A DNA stretch of 64,000 nt from Roseomonas nitratireducens (lineage in GTDB: Bacteria > Pseudomonadota > Alphaproteobacteria > Acetobacterales > Acetobacteraceae): assembly GCF_017813355.1 (NCBI RefSeq), contig NZ_JAGIYZ010000022.1, positions 1 to 64,000 on the forward strand, read 5' to 3'. The position numbers and the translations under genes were made by a program. The notes under the pieces were generated by a model. It was given only the letters and a program-made list of their open reading frames with translations, did no database searches and was not told the origin of the DNA. Below, one piece after another: positions 29,245 through 37,222 of the stretch. The stretch's first letter is position 1; each line of letters opens with the position of its first letter.

Positions 29245-30614
29245 GTCAGCCCGATCAGCGCGGGCGACAGCCGCGCGGGGATGCGGTCCCCGTCGGCGCC
29301 GATGCCCATGCGCGCGAGCCACGCCTCGAATTCCGGCGCGGCGCGCTTGCCGAAGACGGCGCGCGCGGTCAGGCCATCGTGGAAGGAGGTGGACTGGTAG
29401 GCGAGCATCACGTCATCCGCCCCCGGCACGCCCATTACGTAGGTCACGCCCGCGGCCGCGAGGCACGCCAGGAGCGCATCCATGTCGTCCTGGTCCGCTT
29501 CCGCGTGGTTGGTGTAGCAGACATCGACCCCCATCGGCAGGCCGAGCATCTTGCCGCAGAAATGGTCCTCCAGCCCCGCACGCAGGATCTGCTTGCCGTC
29601 GAACAGGTATTCCGGGCCGATGAAGCCGACGACGCTGTTCACCAGCAGGGGCGAGAATTCGCGCGCCACGGCATAGGACCGCGCCTCGATCGTCTGCTGG
29701 TCGACGTCGTGATGGGCATCGGCGGACAGCGCGCTGCCCTGCCCGGTCTCGAAGTACATGACGTTGTCGCCGAGCGTGCCGCGCTTCAGCGCCAGCGCCT
29801 GCTCCCGCGCCTCCTTCAGCAAGGCGAGCGAGACGCCGAAGGACCGGTTCACCCCCTCCGTCCCGCCGACCGACTGGAACACCAGATCGACAGGCGCGCC
29901 GCGCTCCATCGCCAGCATCGTCGTGGTCACATGCGACAGGACGCAGCTCTGGGTCGGGATGTCGAAGCGGTCCCGCACCCGGTCGAGCATCTCGAGCAAC
30001 CGCATCACCGCCTCGACATTGTCGGTCGCGGGGTTCACGCCGATCACCGCGTCCCCGGCGCCGAGCAGCAGCCCGTCCAGCACGCCGGCCGCGACGCCGC
30101 GCGGATCGTCGGTCGGGTGGTTCGGCTGCAGGCGGATCGACAGCGTGCCCGCCAGCCCGATCGTGTTGCGGAAGCGCGTGACGACGCGGCACTTCGCGGC
30201 GACCTGGATCAGGTCCGCGACGCGCATGATCTTCGCCGTTGCCGCGACCATCTCGGGTGTGAGGCCGCGGGCGAGCGCCGTCACGGCCGCGGGCTCCGCC
30301 GCCAGCAGCCAGTCCCGGAAGCCGCCGACCGTCAGGCTGCGCACCGGGGCGAAGGCGGCCGCGTCATGCCGGTCGAGGATGAGGCGCGTGACCTCGTCCG
30401 CCTCGTAGGGGATCACCGCCTCGTCCAGGAAATGCGCGAGCGGCAGGTCCGCCAGCGCCCGCTGCGCCGCGACCCGTTCGGCCGCCGAGGCCGCCGCGAC
30501 CCCCGCCAGCGCATCCCCCGACCGGAAGGGGGTGGCGCGCGCCAGCAGCGTCTTCAGGTCCCCGAAGACGTAGCGCGTGCCGCCGATGGTCTGCGCGAAG
30601 GCCATGCCAGCCAT
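29241..30614 (-). CDS. eutB: Ethanolamine ammonia-lyase large subunit
   Basis: A 457-residue TIM-barrel large subunit of the same enzyme, the family's usual length. Conserved segments NTIGLAGTLSIRLQPNHPTDDP, GDAVIGVNPATDN, LMYFETGQGSALSADAHHDVDQQT-type substrate loop and GLPMGVDVCYTNHAEADQDD are all present. It needs adenosylcobalamin. No eut microcompartment shell, EutA reactivase or EutE dehydrogenase is in the window, so this looks like the compact eutBC type. A second in-frame ATG lies at 30605. Confidence 0.95.
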   Translation of the reverse strand: MAGMAFAQTIGGTRYVFGDLKTLLARATPFRSGDALAGVAAASAAERVAAQRALADLPLAHFLDEAVIPYEADEVTRLILDRHDAAAFAPVRSLTVGGFRDWLLAAEPAAVTALARGLTPEMVAATAKIMRVADLIQVAAKCRVVTRFRNTIGLAGTLSIRLQPNHPTDDPRGVAAGVLDGLLLGAGDAVIGVNPATDNVEAVMRLLEMLDRVRDRFDIPTQSCVLSHVTTTMLAMERGAPVDLVFQSVGGTEGVNRSFGVSLALLKEAREQALALKRGTLGDNVMYFETGQGSALSADAHHDVDQQTIEARSYAVAREFSPLLVNSVVGFIGPEYLFDGKQILRAGLEDHFCGKMLGLPMGVDVCYTNHAEADQDDMDALLACLAAAGVTYVMGVPGADDVMLAYQSTSFHDGLTARAVFGKRAAPEFEAWLARMGIGADGDRIPARLSPALIGLT

Positions 30615-30689
30615 GATGGTGTGCCCCGGGCGACCTTGCCAGCCCGCCGCGCGCCCCTAGGATGCGCCGACTTCGTCCCGAGGAAACGC

Positions 30690-31241
30690 ATGGACCAGAA
30701 TGCGATCGACAAGGCCCCCGACGCCGCAGCGTCCTGGCCCGACCAGATCTTCGACCTGTTGAAGAAGCACGAGATCCGCCAGGTCTGCCTGGTGCCCGAT
30801 GCCGGTCACTCGCGCCTGATCAAGCGCTGCCTGGCCGACAACAGCATTGCCGTGACGACGCTGACGACCGAGGAGGAGGGGATCGCCCTGCTCCAGGGCG
30901 CCTGGCTCGGCGGCGACAAGGGGGTGCTGCTGATGCAGTCCTCCGGCGTCGGCAACTGCATCAACATGCTCTCGCTCAGCCACATCCATCGCTGCCCGAT
31001 GCCGATGCTGGTGACGATGCGCGGCGATTTCGGCGAATTCAACCCGGCCCAGGTCCCGATGGGCAATGCGACCCAGGCGGTGCTGGAGGCGATGGGCACC
31101 ATCGTGAAGCGCGCCGACACGCCCGAGGACATCGCGCCCACCGTGGATGCCACGATCCGCATGGCCTTCAACACCTTCCGCCCGACCGCGACGCTGATCG
31201 GCCAGCGCGTCATCGGCGCGAAGACCTTCGGCAAGGACTGA
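30690..31241 (+). CDS. TPP-dependent decarboxylase, alpha (PYR-domain) subunit
   Basis: A 183-residue protein resembling the N-terminal half of sulfopyruvate/phosphonopyruvate decarboxylases (ComD-like). The Glu-bearing motif TTEEEGIALLQGAWLGG activates thiamine diphosphate, and LLMQSSGVGNCINMLS is the matching conserved helix. The partner subunit follows 4 bp later, so each half of the enzyme is a separate polypeptide. The substrate should be a 2-oxoacid with a bulky or charged tail; which one is open. This is the first gene of a plus-strand run of five. Confidence 0.83.
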   Translation: MDQNAIDKAPDAAASWPDQIFDLLKKHEIRQVCLVPDAGHSRLIKRCLADNSIAVTTLTTEEEGIALLQGAWLGGDKGVLLMQSSGVGNCINMLSLSHIHRCPMPMLVTMRGDFGEFNPAQVPMGNATQAVLEAMGTIVKRADTPEDIAPTVDATIRMAFNTFRPTATLIGQRVIGAKTFGKD

Positions 31242-31245
31242 GACG

Positions 31246-31848
31246 ATGCTCGCACCTTCCGGAAAGCTCGACCGCCGTGAGCTGGCGCGCGCGCTGCTCG
31301 CCGACCGCGGGGAGATGGTCTGCATCGCCGGCCTCGGCGCGCCCGCCTGGGACATCACCGCGGTGGGCGACCATCCGCTGAACCTGCCGCTGTGGGGCGG
31401 CATGGGGGGCGCGGCCATGATCGGCCTCGGCCTCGCGCTCGCGCAGCCTTCCCGCCCCGTGCTGGTCCTGACCGGCGACGGGGAGATGCTGATGGGCATC
31501 GGCGCGCTCGCCACCATCGCGGTGAAGAAGCCGCGCAACCTGTCCATCGTGGTGCAGGACAACGAGCACTACGGCGAGACCGGGATGCAGGAGACGGCCA
31601 CGCGGCACGGCGTCGACCTCGTCGCCATGGCGCGCGGCGCGGGCTTCGAGCGGACCATGTTCGTGACGAAGGCCGAGGAGGTGCCTGCGCTGAAGGCGGC
31701 GCTGCATGCCGGCGAAGGCCCCTTCTTCGCGGTCGCCAAGATCGACGAGGCCAGCAAGAAGCTCGTCCTGCCGCCGCGCGACGGTTCGATCATCCAGAAC
31801 CGCATGCGGGAGGCCATTCTCGGCCCGGCGGCGCACCACCAGCTTTAG
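31246..31848 (+). CDS. TPP-dependent decarboxylase, beta (PP-domain) subunit
   Basis: A 200-residue C-terminal thiamine diphosphate-binding half (ComE-like). The cofactor motif starts at GDGEMLMGIGALATIA and ends with VVQDNEHYGETG. It pairs with the alpha protein encoded 4 bp upstream. Split 2-oxoacid decarboxylases of this kind act on sulfopyruvate or phosphonopyruvate, but relatives in catabolic clusters near Bug proteins take other oxoacids, so I do not name the substrate. Confidence 0.83.
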   Translation: MLAPSGKLDRRELARALLADRGEMVCIAGLGAPAWDITAVGDHPLNLPLWGGMGGAAMIGLGLALAQPSRPVLVLTGDGEMLMGIGALATIAVKKPRNLSIVVQDNEHYGETGMQETATRHGVDLVAMARGAGFERTMFVTKAEEVPALKAALHAGEGPFFAVAKIDEASKKLVLPPRDGSIIQNRMREAILGPAAHHQL

Positions 31849-31906
31849 CGCGCCGCGCCAAGCCGGCGGAGACCGGCGGCGCGGCCCATATCCAGGGAGG
31901 AACGCC

Positions 31907-32875
31907 ATGCACCGTCGCACGCTTCTCGCCGGCGCCGCCGCGCTCATCGCGGCACGCCCGGCCCTCGCCCAGGCGCCGTGGAGCCCGGACCGCCCGGTCC
32001 GCGTGATCGTCCCCTTCGCCGCCGGCGGCGGGACGGACCTGACGGCGCGCGTGGTGGCCGAAGCGCTGACCGCGCGGCTCGGCCAGCCCGTGCTGGTGGA
32101 AAACCGCCCCGGCGCCGGCGGCAACATCGGCGCCGAGGCCGTCGCCCGCGCGACGCCGGACGGGCTGACGCTGCTGCTGACGACCAGTTCCACCCACGCC
32201 ACCAACCCCGCGCTGTACCGCAACCTGCCCTTCCACCCGCTGCGCGACTTTTCACCGATCAGCCAGGTGGCCTTCGTGCCGAACCTGCTCGTCGTGCGGC
32301 CGGACCTGGCGGCGCGGAACCTGGCGGAGCTGGTCGCGTTGGCGAAGGCCCGGCCGGGGACGCTGAATTTCGGCAATGCCGGCTCCGGCTCCTCCCAGCA
32401 CATCGCGGCCGCGGTGCTCGCGGCGCGGACGGGGATCGAGATCACCCACGTCTCCTATCGCGGCGGCGCCCCGGCGGTGACCGACCTGCTGGGCGGCAAG
32501 ATCGACGCCATCGCGACGCCGTTGGTCGAGGTGATCGAGCATGTGCGCGCGAACCGGCTGCGCGCGCTGGCCGTCACCACGGCCCGCCGGTCCGGCCTGC
32601 TGCCGGACGTCCCGACGATCGGGGAGACGATCCCGGGCTACGAGGTCGCGCTGTGGAACGGCCTGTTCGCCCCGGCCGGCACGCCGCCCGCCGCCGTGCG
32701 CCGCATCGCCGCCGAGGTCGCCGCCGCGCTGCGCACCGATGCGGTGCGCGCCAAGATCGCCGAGCAGGGCAGCGACCCGGTCGGGTCGGACCCCGAGACC
32801 TTCGCCGCCTTCGTCGCCGCCGAGATCCCGAAATGGGCGGAACTCGTCCGCCTGTCCGGCGCCCGCGTGGAATAG
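31907..32875 (+). CDS. Tripartite tricarboxylate transporter substrate-binding protein (Bug family)
   Basis: A 322-residue periplasmic binding protein. It starts with a twin-arginine-like HRRTLLAG signal ending in PALAQ, followed by the Bug opening RPVRVIVPFAAGGGTDLTAR and later ENRPGAGGNIGAE and THVSYRGGAPAVTDLLGG. The family binds dicarboxylates, tricarboxylates or aromatic acids. The start at 31907 has an AGGGAGG ribosome site. No membrane partners (tctA/tctB) are in the window. Its place between the decarboxylase and dehydrogenase genes suggests it captures the acid they degrade. Confidence 0.93.
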   Translation: MHRRTLLAGAAALIAARPALAQAPWSPDRPVRVIVPFAAGGGTDLTARVVAEALTARLGQPVLVENRPGAGGNIGAEAVARATPDGLTLLLTTSSTHATNPALYRNLPFHPLRDFSPISQVAFVPNLLVVRPDLAARNLAELVALAKARPGTLNFGNAGSGSSQHIAAAVLAARTGIEITHVSYRGGAPAVTDLLGGKIDAIATPLVEVIEHVRANRLRALAVTTARRSGLLPDVPTIGETIPGYEVALWNGLFAPAGTPPAAVRRIAAEVAAALRTDAVRAKIAEQGSDPVGSDPETFAAFVAAEIPKWAELVRLSGARVE

Positions 32876-32884
32876 GATCGTCGC

Positions 32885-33859
32885 ATGCCGCACATCGTCT
32901 GCCTCCGCCCGCTGCACCCGGATGCCATGGAGCGCCTGCGCTCCGAGCCCGGCACCACGGTCACGCTGCTCGACCCCGTCACGCCCGAGACGCTCGCCGA
33001 GCCGATTAAGACCGCGGATGCGATCATCGTGCGCGCGACGCGGATCGACCGCGCCTTCCTCGCCAACGCGCCGATGCTGCGCATCTGCGCCCGGCACGGC
33101 GTCGGCTACGACGCGGTGGATGTGGAGGCGCTGACGGAACGCGGCATCCCGCTGACCGTGACGCCCGACGCGAACGCCGTGTCGGTCGCCGAGCACGCGC
33201 TGATGCTAATGCTGACGACGGCGCGCCGCACCATCGACTACGACCGCAACACGAAGGCGCTGGACTGGGGGCCGAAGCCCTCGATCAAGACCTTCGACCT
33301 GGCCGGGCAGACCGTGCTGGTGGTGGGCTTCGGGCGGATCGGCGGGCGCGTGGCCAGGCTCTGCGGCGCCTTCGGCATGAACGTGCTGGTGCACGACCCC
33401 TACATCCCGCAGAACACCATCAAGGGCGCGGGCTTCACGCCGGTGAAGGTGCTGCACGAAGGGCTGGCGCAGGCGGACATCGTCACCACGCATTGCCCCT
33501 CGAACCCCGAGACGCGGGGGATGGTCAACGCCGCCTTCCTCGCCGCGATGAAGCCGGGCGCGGCCTACATCAACACCGCCCGCGGGACCCTGGTCGACGA
33601 AGCCGCGCTGACCAACGCGCTGAAGTCGGGGCACCTCGGCGCCGTCGGCCTCGACGTGTTCTGGGAGGAACCCGTCACCACGAAGCTGCCTTTCCTCGAC
33701 TTCCCGAACGTCGTGGTCTCGCCGCATTCGGCCGCCGCGACGGAACAGTCCACGCGGCGCATGGGCCTGTCCTGCGCCGAGAGCATCTTCGCCTATTTCC
33801 GCGGCCAGCTCGATTCCGACGTCGTCATCAACAAGGAGGTGCTCCGCGGCAACGCGTGA
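32885..33859 (+). CDS. 2-hydroxyacid dehydrogenase (D-3-phosphoglycerate dehydrogenase-like)
   Basis: A 324-residue NAD-dependent D-isomer 2-hydroxyacid dehydrogenase. The nucleotide-binding motif is GFGRIGGRVA, and catalytic elements follow in the usual order: Arg in INTARG, Glu in FWEEPV and His in VVSPHSAAA. Its size fits the short SerA-like type without ACT domain. It probably oxidises a 2-hydroxyacid to the 2-oxoacid used by the decarboxylase of this cluster, an inference from position. It lies 9 bp after the Bug gene. Confidence 0.9.
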   Translation: MPHIVCLRPLHPDAMERLRSEPGTTVTLLDPVTPETLAEPIKTADAIIVRATRIDRAFLANAPMLRICARHGVGYDAVDVEALTERGIPLTVTPDANAVSVAEHALMLMLTTARRTIDYDRNTKALDWGPKPSIKTFDLAGQTVLVVGFGRIGGRVARLCGAFGMNVLVHDPYIPQNTIKGAGFTPVKVLHEGLAQADIVTTHCPSNPETRGMVNAAFLAAMKPGAAYINTARGTLVDEAALTNALKSGHLGAVGLDVFWEEPVTTKLPFLDFPNVVVSPHSAAATEQSTRRMGLSCAESIFAYFRGQLDSDVVINKEVLRGNA

Positions 33860-33869
33860 GCAGCACGCC

Positions 33870-35240
33870 ATGACGAATCCGCTCCTCGTCCTCGCCGATC
33901 ATGCCGCGTCCTGGCGGGCGCGGGAGATGCCCGCCGATGTCGCGCACCATGCCCGCCGCGTACTGGTGGATTGGTTCGCCGCCACCCTGCCCGGCTGCCC
34001 CCGCCCGCCGGCAACGCTGATCGCCGCCGCGCTGGAAGACGAGACGCGGGGCGGCGGCGGCGCCGTCTGCTACGTGACCGGGCGGCGCGTGCCGCTGCGC
34101 CACGCGGCGCTGGTGAACGGCACGGCGTCCCACACCGTCGAGTTCGACGACATCTACCGCTACGCCGTCTATCACCCGGGCTGCCCGACCATCGCCGCGG
34201 CGCTCGCCGCGGCGCAGTCCCGCGGGACGGAAATGGAAGCGCTGCTGCGCGCCATCGTTGCCGGCTACGAGGTGTCCTGCCGCATCGGCGTCGCGGTGCA
34301 GCCCTCGCACTACGATTTCTGGCACACCACCGGCACCGTCGGCACCTTCGGCGCGGCGGCGGCCGTGGCCGTGCTGCTCGACTGCGACGCCGACCGGACC
34401 GCCCATGCGATCGCCACCGCCGCGACCATGGCGGGCGGGCTGCAGCAGGCCTTCCGCGGGGAAGGCATGTCGAAGCCGCTGCATCCGGGGCATGCGGCGG
34501 AAGCCGGCGCGCTCGCCGCCATGGCGGCGGCGCGCGGCATGACCGGCGCGCTGGACGTGCTGCACGGCCCGGCCGGCTTCGCCGCGGCGACGAGCGAGGA
34601 CACCGGCAAGTGGGACAAGGCGCTGGCCGGCATCGGCAAGCCCTATGCCGTCACCGACATGACGGTGAAGAACCATGGCTGCTGCGGGCACATCTTCGCG
34701 GCGCTCGACGCCGTGCGCGACCTGCAGCTCGAACACGGCTTCAAGGCGGACGACGTCGCCGCCATCGCGGTCGGCGGCTACAAGGCGACCAAGGATGTCT
34801 GCGACCGTCCGGATGCGCGGACGGAACAGGATTGCCGCTTCTCCACCCAGTTCACGGTGGCGACGATGCTGCTGCATGGCGGGGTGCGGCTCGCGGCCTT
34901 CGAGCCGGACCGGCTGACCGATCCCGCGATCCGCGCGCTGATGCCGAAGGTGACGGTCGCGCTCGACGCGGAATGCGCCGCGGCCTTCCCGTCGAAGCGG
35001 TCGGCCAAGGTCGAGATCAGGCTGAAGGATGGCCGCGTGCTGAACCGCCACCAGCACACGCGCAAGGGCGACCCCGACGCGCCGCTGACCGACGGCGACC
35101 TGTCGGACAAGTTCCTGGAGCTGACATCGGACGTGATCGGCGCCGCGCAGGCCAAGGCGCTGCTGGCCCAGCTGTGGGAAGGCAATGCCCTTCCCGGCCT
35201 CGTCCCGCTGGTGACGCAGGCCGCCCGCGCCGCGGAATAA
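33870..35240 (+). CDS. MmgE/PrpD family protein
   Basis: A 456-residue protein of the MmgE/PrpD family, which includes 2-methylcitrate dehydratase, cis-aconitate decarboxylase and iminodisuccinate epimerase. Family stretches are VNGTASHTVEFDDIYRYAVYHPG, EVSCRIGVAVQPSHYDFWHTTGTVG and the C-terminal KNHGCCGHIFAALDAV, with catalytic Asp/His positions among them. Last gene of the five-gene catabolic run. A tricarboxylate or substituted succinate substrate is likely; the reaction is not fixed by sequence. Confidence 0.9.
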   Translation: MTNPLLVLADHAASWRAREMPADVAHHARRVLVDWFAATLPGCPRPPATLIAAALEDETRGGGGAVCYVTGRRVPLRHAALVNGTASHTVEFDDIYRYAVYHPGCPTIAAALAAAQSRGTEMEALLRAIVAGYEVSCRIGVAVQPSHYDFWHTTGTVGTFGAAAAVAVLLDCDADRTAHAIATAATMAGGLQQAFRGEGMSKPLHPGHAAEAGALAAMAAARGMTGALDVLHGPAGFAAATSEDTGKWDKALAGIGKPYAVTDMTVKNHGCCGHIFAALDAVRDLQLEHGFKADDVAAIAVGGYKATKDVCDRPDARTEQDCRFSTQFTVATMLLHGGVRLAAFEPDRLTDPAIRALMPKVTVALDAECAAAFPSKRSAKVEIRLKDGRVLNRHQHTRKGDPDAPLTDGDLSDKFLELTSDVIGAAQAKALLAQLWEGNALPGLVPLVTQAARAAE

Positions 35241-35256
35241 AAGACGAAGGGAAGGA

Positions 35257-35288
35257 GGCTCGGGGGAGCTTCTCCTCCCCCGGCCTTT
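35257..35288. terminator. Probable bidirectional terminator between convergent genes
   Basis: An imperfect stem (ggctcgggggag against ctcccccggcc, one bulged base) between the MmgE/PrpD stop and the small minus-strand gene, with only a short T run on the plus side. It may stop both transcripts. Confidence 0.5.
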
Positions 35289-35517
35289 ACTTCCGCTTGC
35301 CGCCGACGCGCAGAAGCTGCGCGATCGGGAGCGACGCCTTGCCGGACGCCTTGGCGATCTCGTTGTCCTGTTCCTCGATGACCTTGCGCGCGGGCTCGTC
35401 GCCGTCGAGGCCACCGAGGATCTCGGCGGGCACCTTGCGGTTCGAGCGGCGGCTGCCGTCGGCGTAGATCACATCGAACAGGACGAAGGCAGACTTGCTG
35501 CCGGGCTTGCTGGCCAT
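35287..35517 (-). CDS. Conserved hypothetical protein, 76 aa
   Basis: A 76-residue protein. The first half reads as beta-strand-rich (FVLFDVIYADGSRRSNRKVP), the second as a helix with alternating charges, ending in a basic GGKRK tail. Start ATG at 35517. No family recognised. It lies 13 bp after a 57-residue basic protein gene on the same strand, which in turn follows the cold-shock gene, so the three may be made together. Confidence 0.7.
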   Translation of the reverse strand: MASKPGSKSAFVLFDVIYADGSRRSNRKVPAEILGGLDGDEPARKVIEEQDNEIAKASGKASLPIAQLLRVGGKRK

Positions 35518-35530
35518 GTCGCGTGGTCCC

Positions 35531-35704
35531 TCAGTCGCGGCCCGCGGTCTCGGTCGGGGCGGGCGAACCGGCCTCCTCCTCGTCCGCGACGGCCTTGCGC
35601 TTCGCGACCGCTTCCTCGCGTTCGCGCAGCTTCGCTTCCTTCTTCGCCTGCTTGGAGCGGTTCACGTCGGCCCGCTGCTGGCCGTAGTTGGGCTTGCGCG
35701 CCAT
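35531..35704 (-). CDS. Small Lys/Arg-rich hypothetical protein, 57 aa
   Basis: A 57-residue protein read from an ATG at 35704. It starts MARKPNYGQQRADVNRSKQ and continues as a highly charged helix (KKEAKLREREEAVAKRK) with an acidic tail. Basic small proteins with the NYG..RAD..R.KQAKKEAK pattern recur next to cold-shock genes in alphaproteobacteria, to my knowledge without a function. Nucleic acid or ribosome binding would fit the charge. The terminator of cspA lies just upstream of its start. Confidence 0.65.
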   Translation of the reverse strand: MARKPNYGQQRADVNRSKQAKKEAKLREREEAVAKRKAVADEEEAGSPAPTETAGRD

Positions 35705-35721
35705 CGGCGTGCTCCGGACTT

Positions 35722-35754
35722 CAGGAAAAGGAAAGGGCGGCCCGAGGGCCGCCC
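35722..35754 (-). terminator. Rho-independent terminator of the cold-shock gene
   Basis: Read on the minus strand: a GC stem gggcggccc/gggccgccc (35735-35754 on plus numbering) followed by a T-rich stretch TTTCCTTTTCC. It stands 12 bp after the cspA stop and before the small basic protein gene. Confidence 0.8.
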
Positions 35755-35765
35755 CCTGGCAGGCG

Positions 35766-35972
35766 TCAGGCGAGGCGGAGGTTGCCCGCCGAAAGCTTGC
35801 CCTGCTGGCCGCGCTGCAGCTCGAACTCGACCTTGTCGCCTTCGTTCAGGCCGTTGAGGCCCGAGCGCTGCACGTCGCTGATGTGGACGAACACGTCCTT
35901 GCTGCCGTCTTCGGGCTGGATGAAGCCATAGCCCTTGGTCGCGTTGAACCACTTGACGGTGCCGATGCTCAT
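35766..35972 (-). CDS. Cold-shock protein, CspA family
   Basis: A 68-residue single cold-shock domain. RNP1 is KGYGFIQ and RNP2 is DVFVHIS; the start [18 protein letters not shown] is canonical. It binds single-stranded RNA or DNA and melts structure. The ATG at 35972 is chosen from homology; the longer in-frame frame upstream is the leader. The gap of about 229 bp up to the next gene start is a plausible long 5' untranslated region, the usual site of cold-shock control, but I cannot tell a fold by eye. Confidence 0.95.
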   Translation of the reverse strand: MSIGTVKWFNATKGYGFIQPEDGSKDVFVHISDVQRSGLNGLNEGDKVEFELQRGQQGKLSAGNLRLA

Positions 35973-36201
35973 GCGGAATCTCCGGGGTTGAGCGTTGCCG
36001 CCGCACGACATGCGCGACGGTGATGCCGTCGCGCGGGCAAACGCGCGACGGGTGTGCCGGCATGCTGATGCGCACGACGGGCCGCCATCGCTGAAGCTCA
36101 ACCTGGAAAAGGCACGGAGAGCGGGGTCCGTCGAAGCGGACCGGACGAGGTGACGAGAGGGATATGGACCTCCCGCCCCCCGAAAGCAAACCTAATCGAC
36201 G

Positions 36202-37170
36202 TCAGCCGGCGCGTGCGCCGGTGGCGCGCAGGATCGGCAACCATTTCTGCAGCTCGGCTTGCAGGAAGTTGCGCAGCGCGGCGGCGTCGCCGGTGCGCGG
36301 TTCCACGCCGCGCTCGGCATAGCGCTGCTGCAGGGCCGGATCGGCAAGGACCTCGAGCGTCGCGGCCGAGAGCAGCTGCACGATCGGCGCGGGCGTCGCC
36401 GCGGGCGCGTAGAGCGCCTGCCAGGAGGACGTTTCGTAGCCGGCTACGCCGCCTTCCTGGAAGGTCGGCAGCGTCGGCACCAGGCGCGACCGCCGCGCCG
36501 TCGTCACCGCGATGCCCTTGGCGCGGCCGTCCTGCATCATGGGCGCGAGCAGCGTCTGGCTGTCGATCATGAAGTCGACGCGCCCGGCGACGAAATCGGT
36601 CACCGCCGCCGGCGTGCCGCGGTACTGCACGACGGTGAAGTCGACCCCCGCGAGCTTCTTGAGCAGTTCCCCCGCCAGGTGCGACGCGGCGCCGATGCCG
36701 GTGGTGGCGAATGTCGCCTCCCCGTTGCGGCTGCGCAGCCAGGCGAGAAGCGACGGCACGTCGGTCGCCGGCACGCCAGGATGCACGGCGGCGATGAAGG
36801 GCTGTTCGCCCAGCAGCGCGATGGGGGCGAAATCCGTCGCCGGATCGACGCCCGCATCCGGAAACAGCGCGGGAATGACGGAATGCGCCGCGCCGTTCAG
36901 CAGCAGCGTGTAGCCATCCGCGGGCGCGCGCATGACGTTGCGCGCGCCGATCGTGCTGCCCGCGCCGGGCGTGTTCTCGATGACGATGGGCTGGCCGAGG
37001 CGGCGCGAGAGCGGTTCGGCGACGATGCGCGCGACGACGTCGATGATGCCGCCGGCCGCGAAGGGGACGACGATGCGGATGGGGCGGCCCGGATAGGCGC
37101 CCTGCGCGCGCGCCACGGCAGGCGCGGCGAGCAGGGCGGCGGCGAGGAGGCTGCGGCGTTCGAGGCTCAT
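36202..37170 (-). CDS. Bug family substrate-binding protein
   Basis: A 322-residue periplasmic binding protein of the tripartite tricarboxylate transporter family. Signal MSLERRSLLAAALLAAPAVARAQ, then GRPIRIVVPFAAGGIIDVVAR, ENTPGAGSTIGARNV and FTVVQYRGTPAAVTDFVAG. The start at 37170 is from the signal peptide; longer in-frame reading is not supported. It is the last gene of a minus-strand run enoyl-CoA hydratase - Bug - Bug, 52 bp after the previous Bug gene. Confidence 0.92.
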   Translation of the reverse strand: MSLERRSLLAAALLAAPAVARAQGAYPGRPIRIVVPFAAGGIIDVVARIVAEPLSRRLGQPIVIENTPGAGSTIGARNVMRAPADGYTLLLNGAAHSVIPALFPDAGVDPATDFAPIALLGEQPFIAAVHPGVPATDVPSLLAWLRSRNGEATFATTGIGAASHLAGELLKKLAGVDFTVVQYRGTPAAVTDFVAGRVDFMIDSQTLLAPMMQDGRAKGIAVTTARRSRLVPTLPTFQEGGVAGYETSSWQALYAPAATPAPIVQLLSAATLEVLADPALQQRYAERGVEPRTGDAAALRNFLQAELQKWLPILRATGARAG

Positions 37171-37222
37171 GGCGGGTTTCCCGGAAGAAGGCCCCCCAGG
37201 ATAGCCCGCCCGCCGCCGGCCG

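Noticed and set aside
30690-31848. Naming the TPP enzyme a sulfopyruvate decarboxylase (comDE)
   Set aside because: The split subunits and motifs fit, but coenzyme M synthesis is not expected here and no sulfolactate genes are near, so the substrate is left open.
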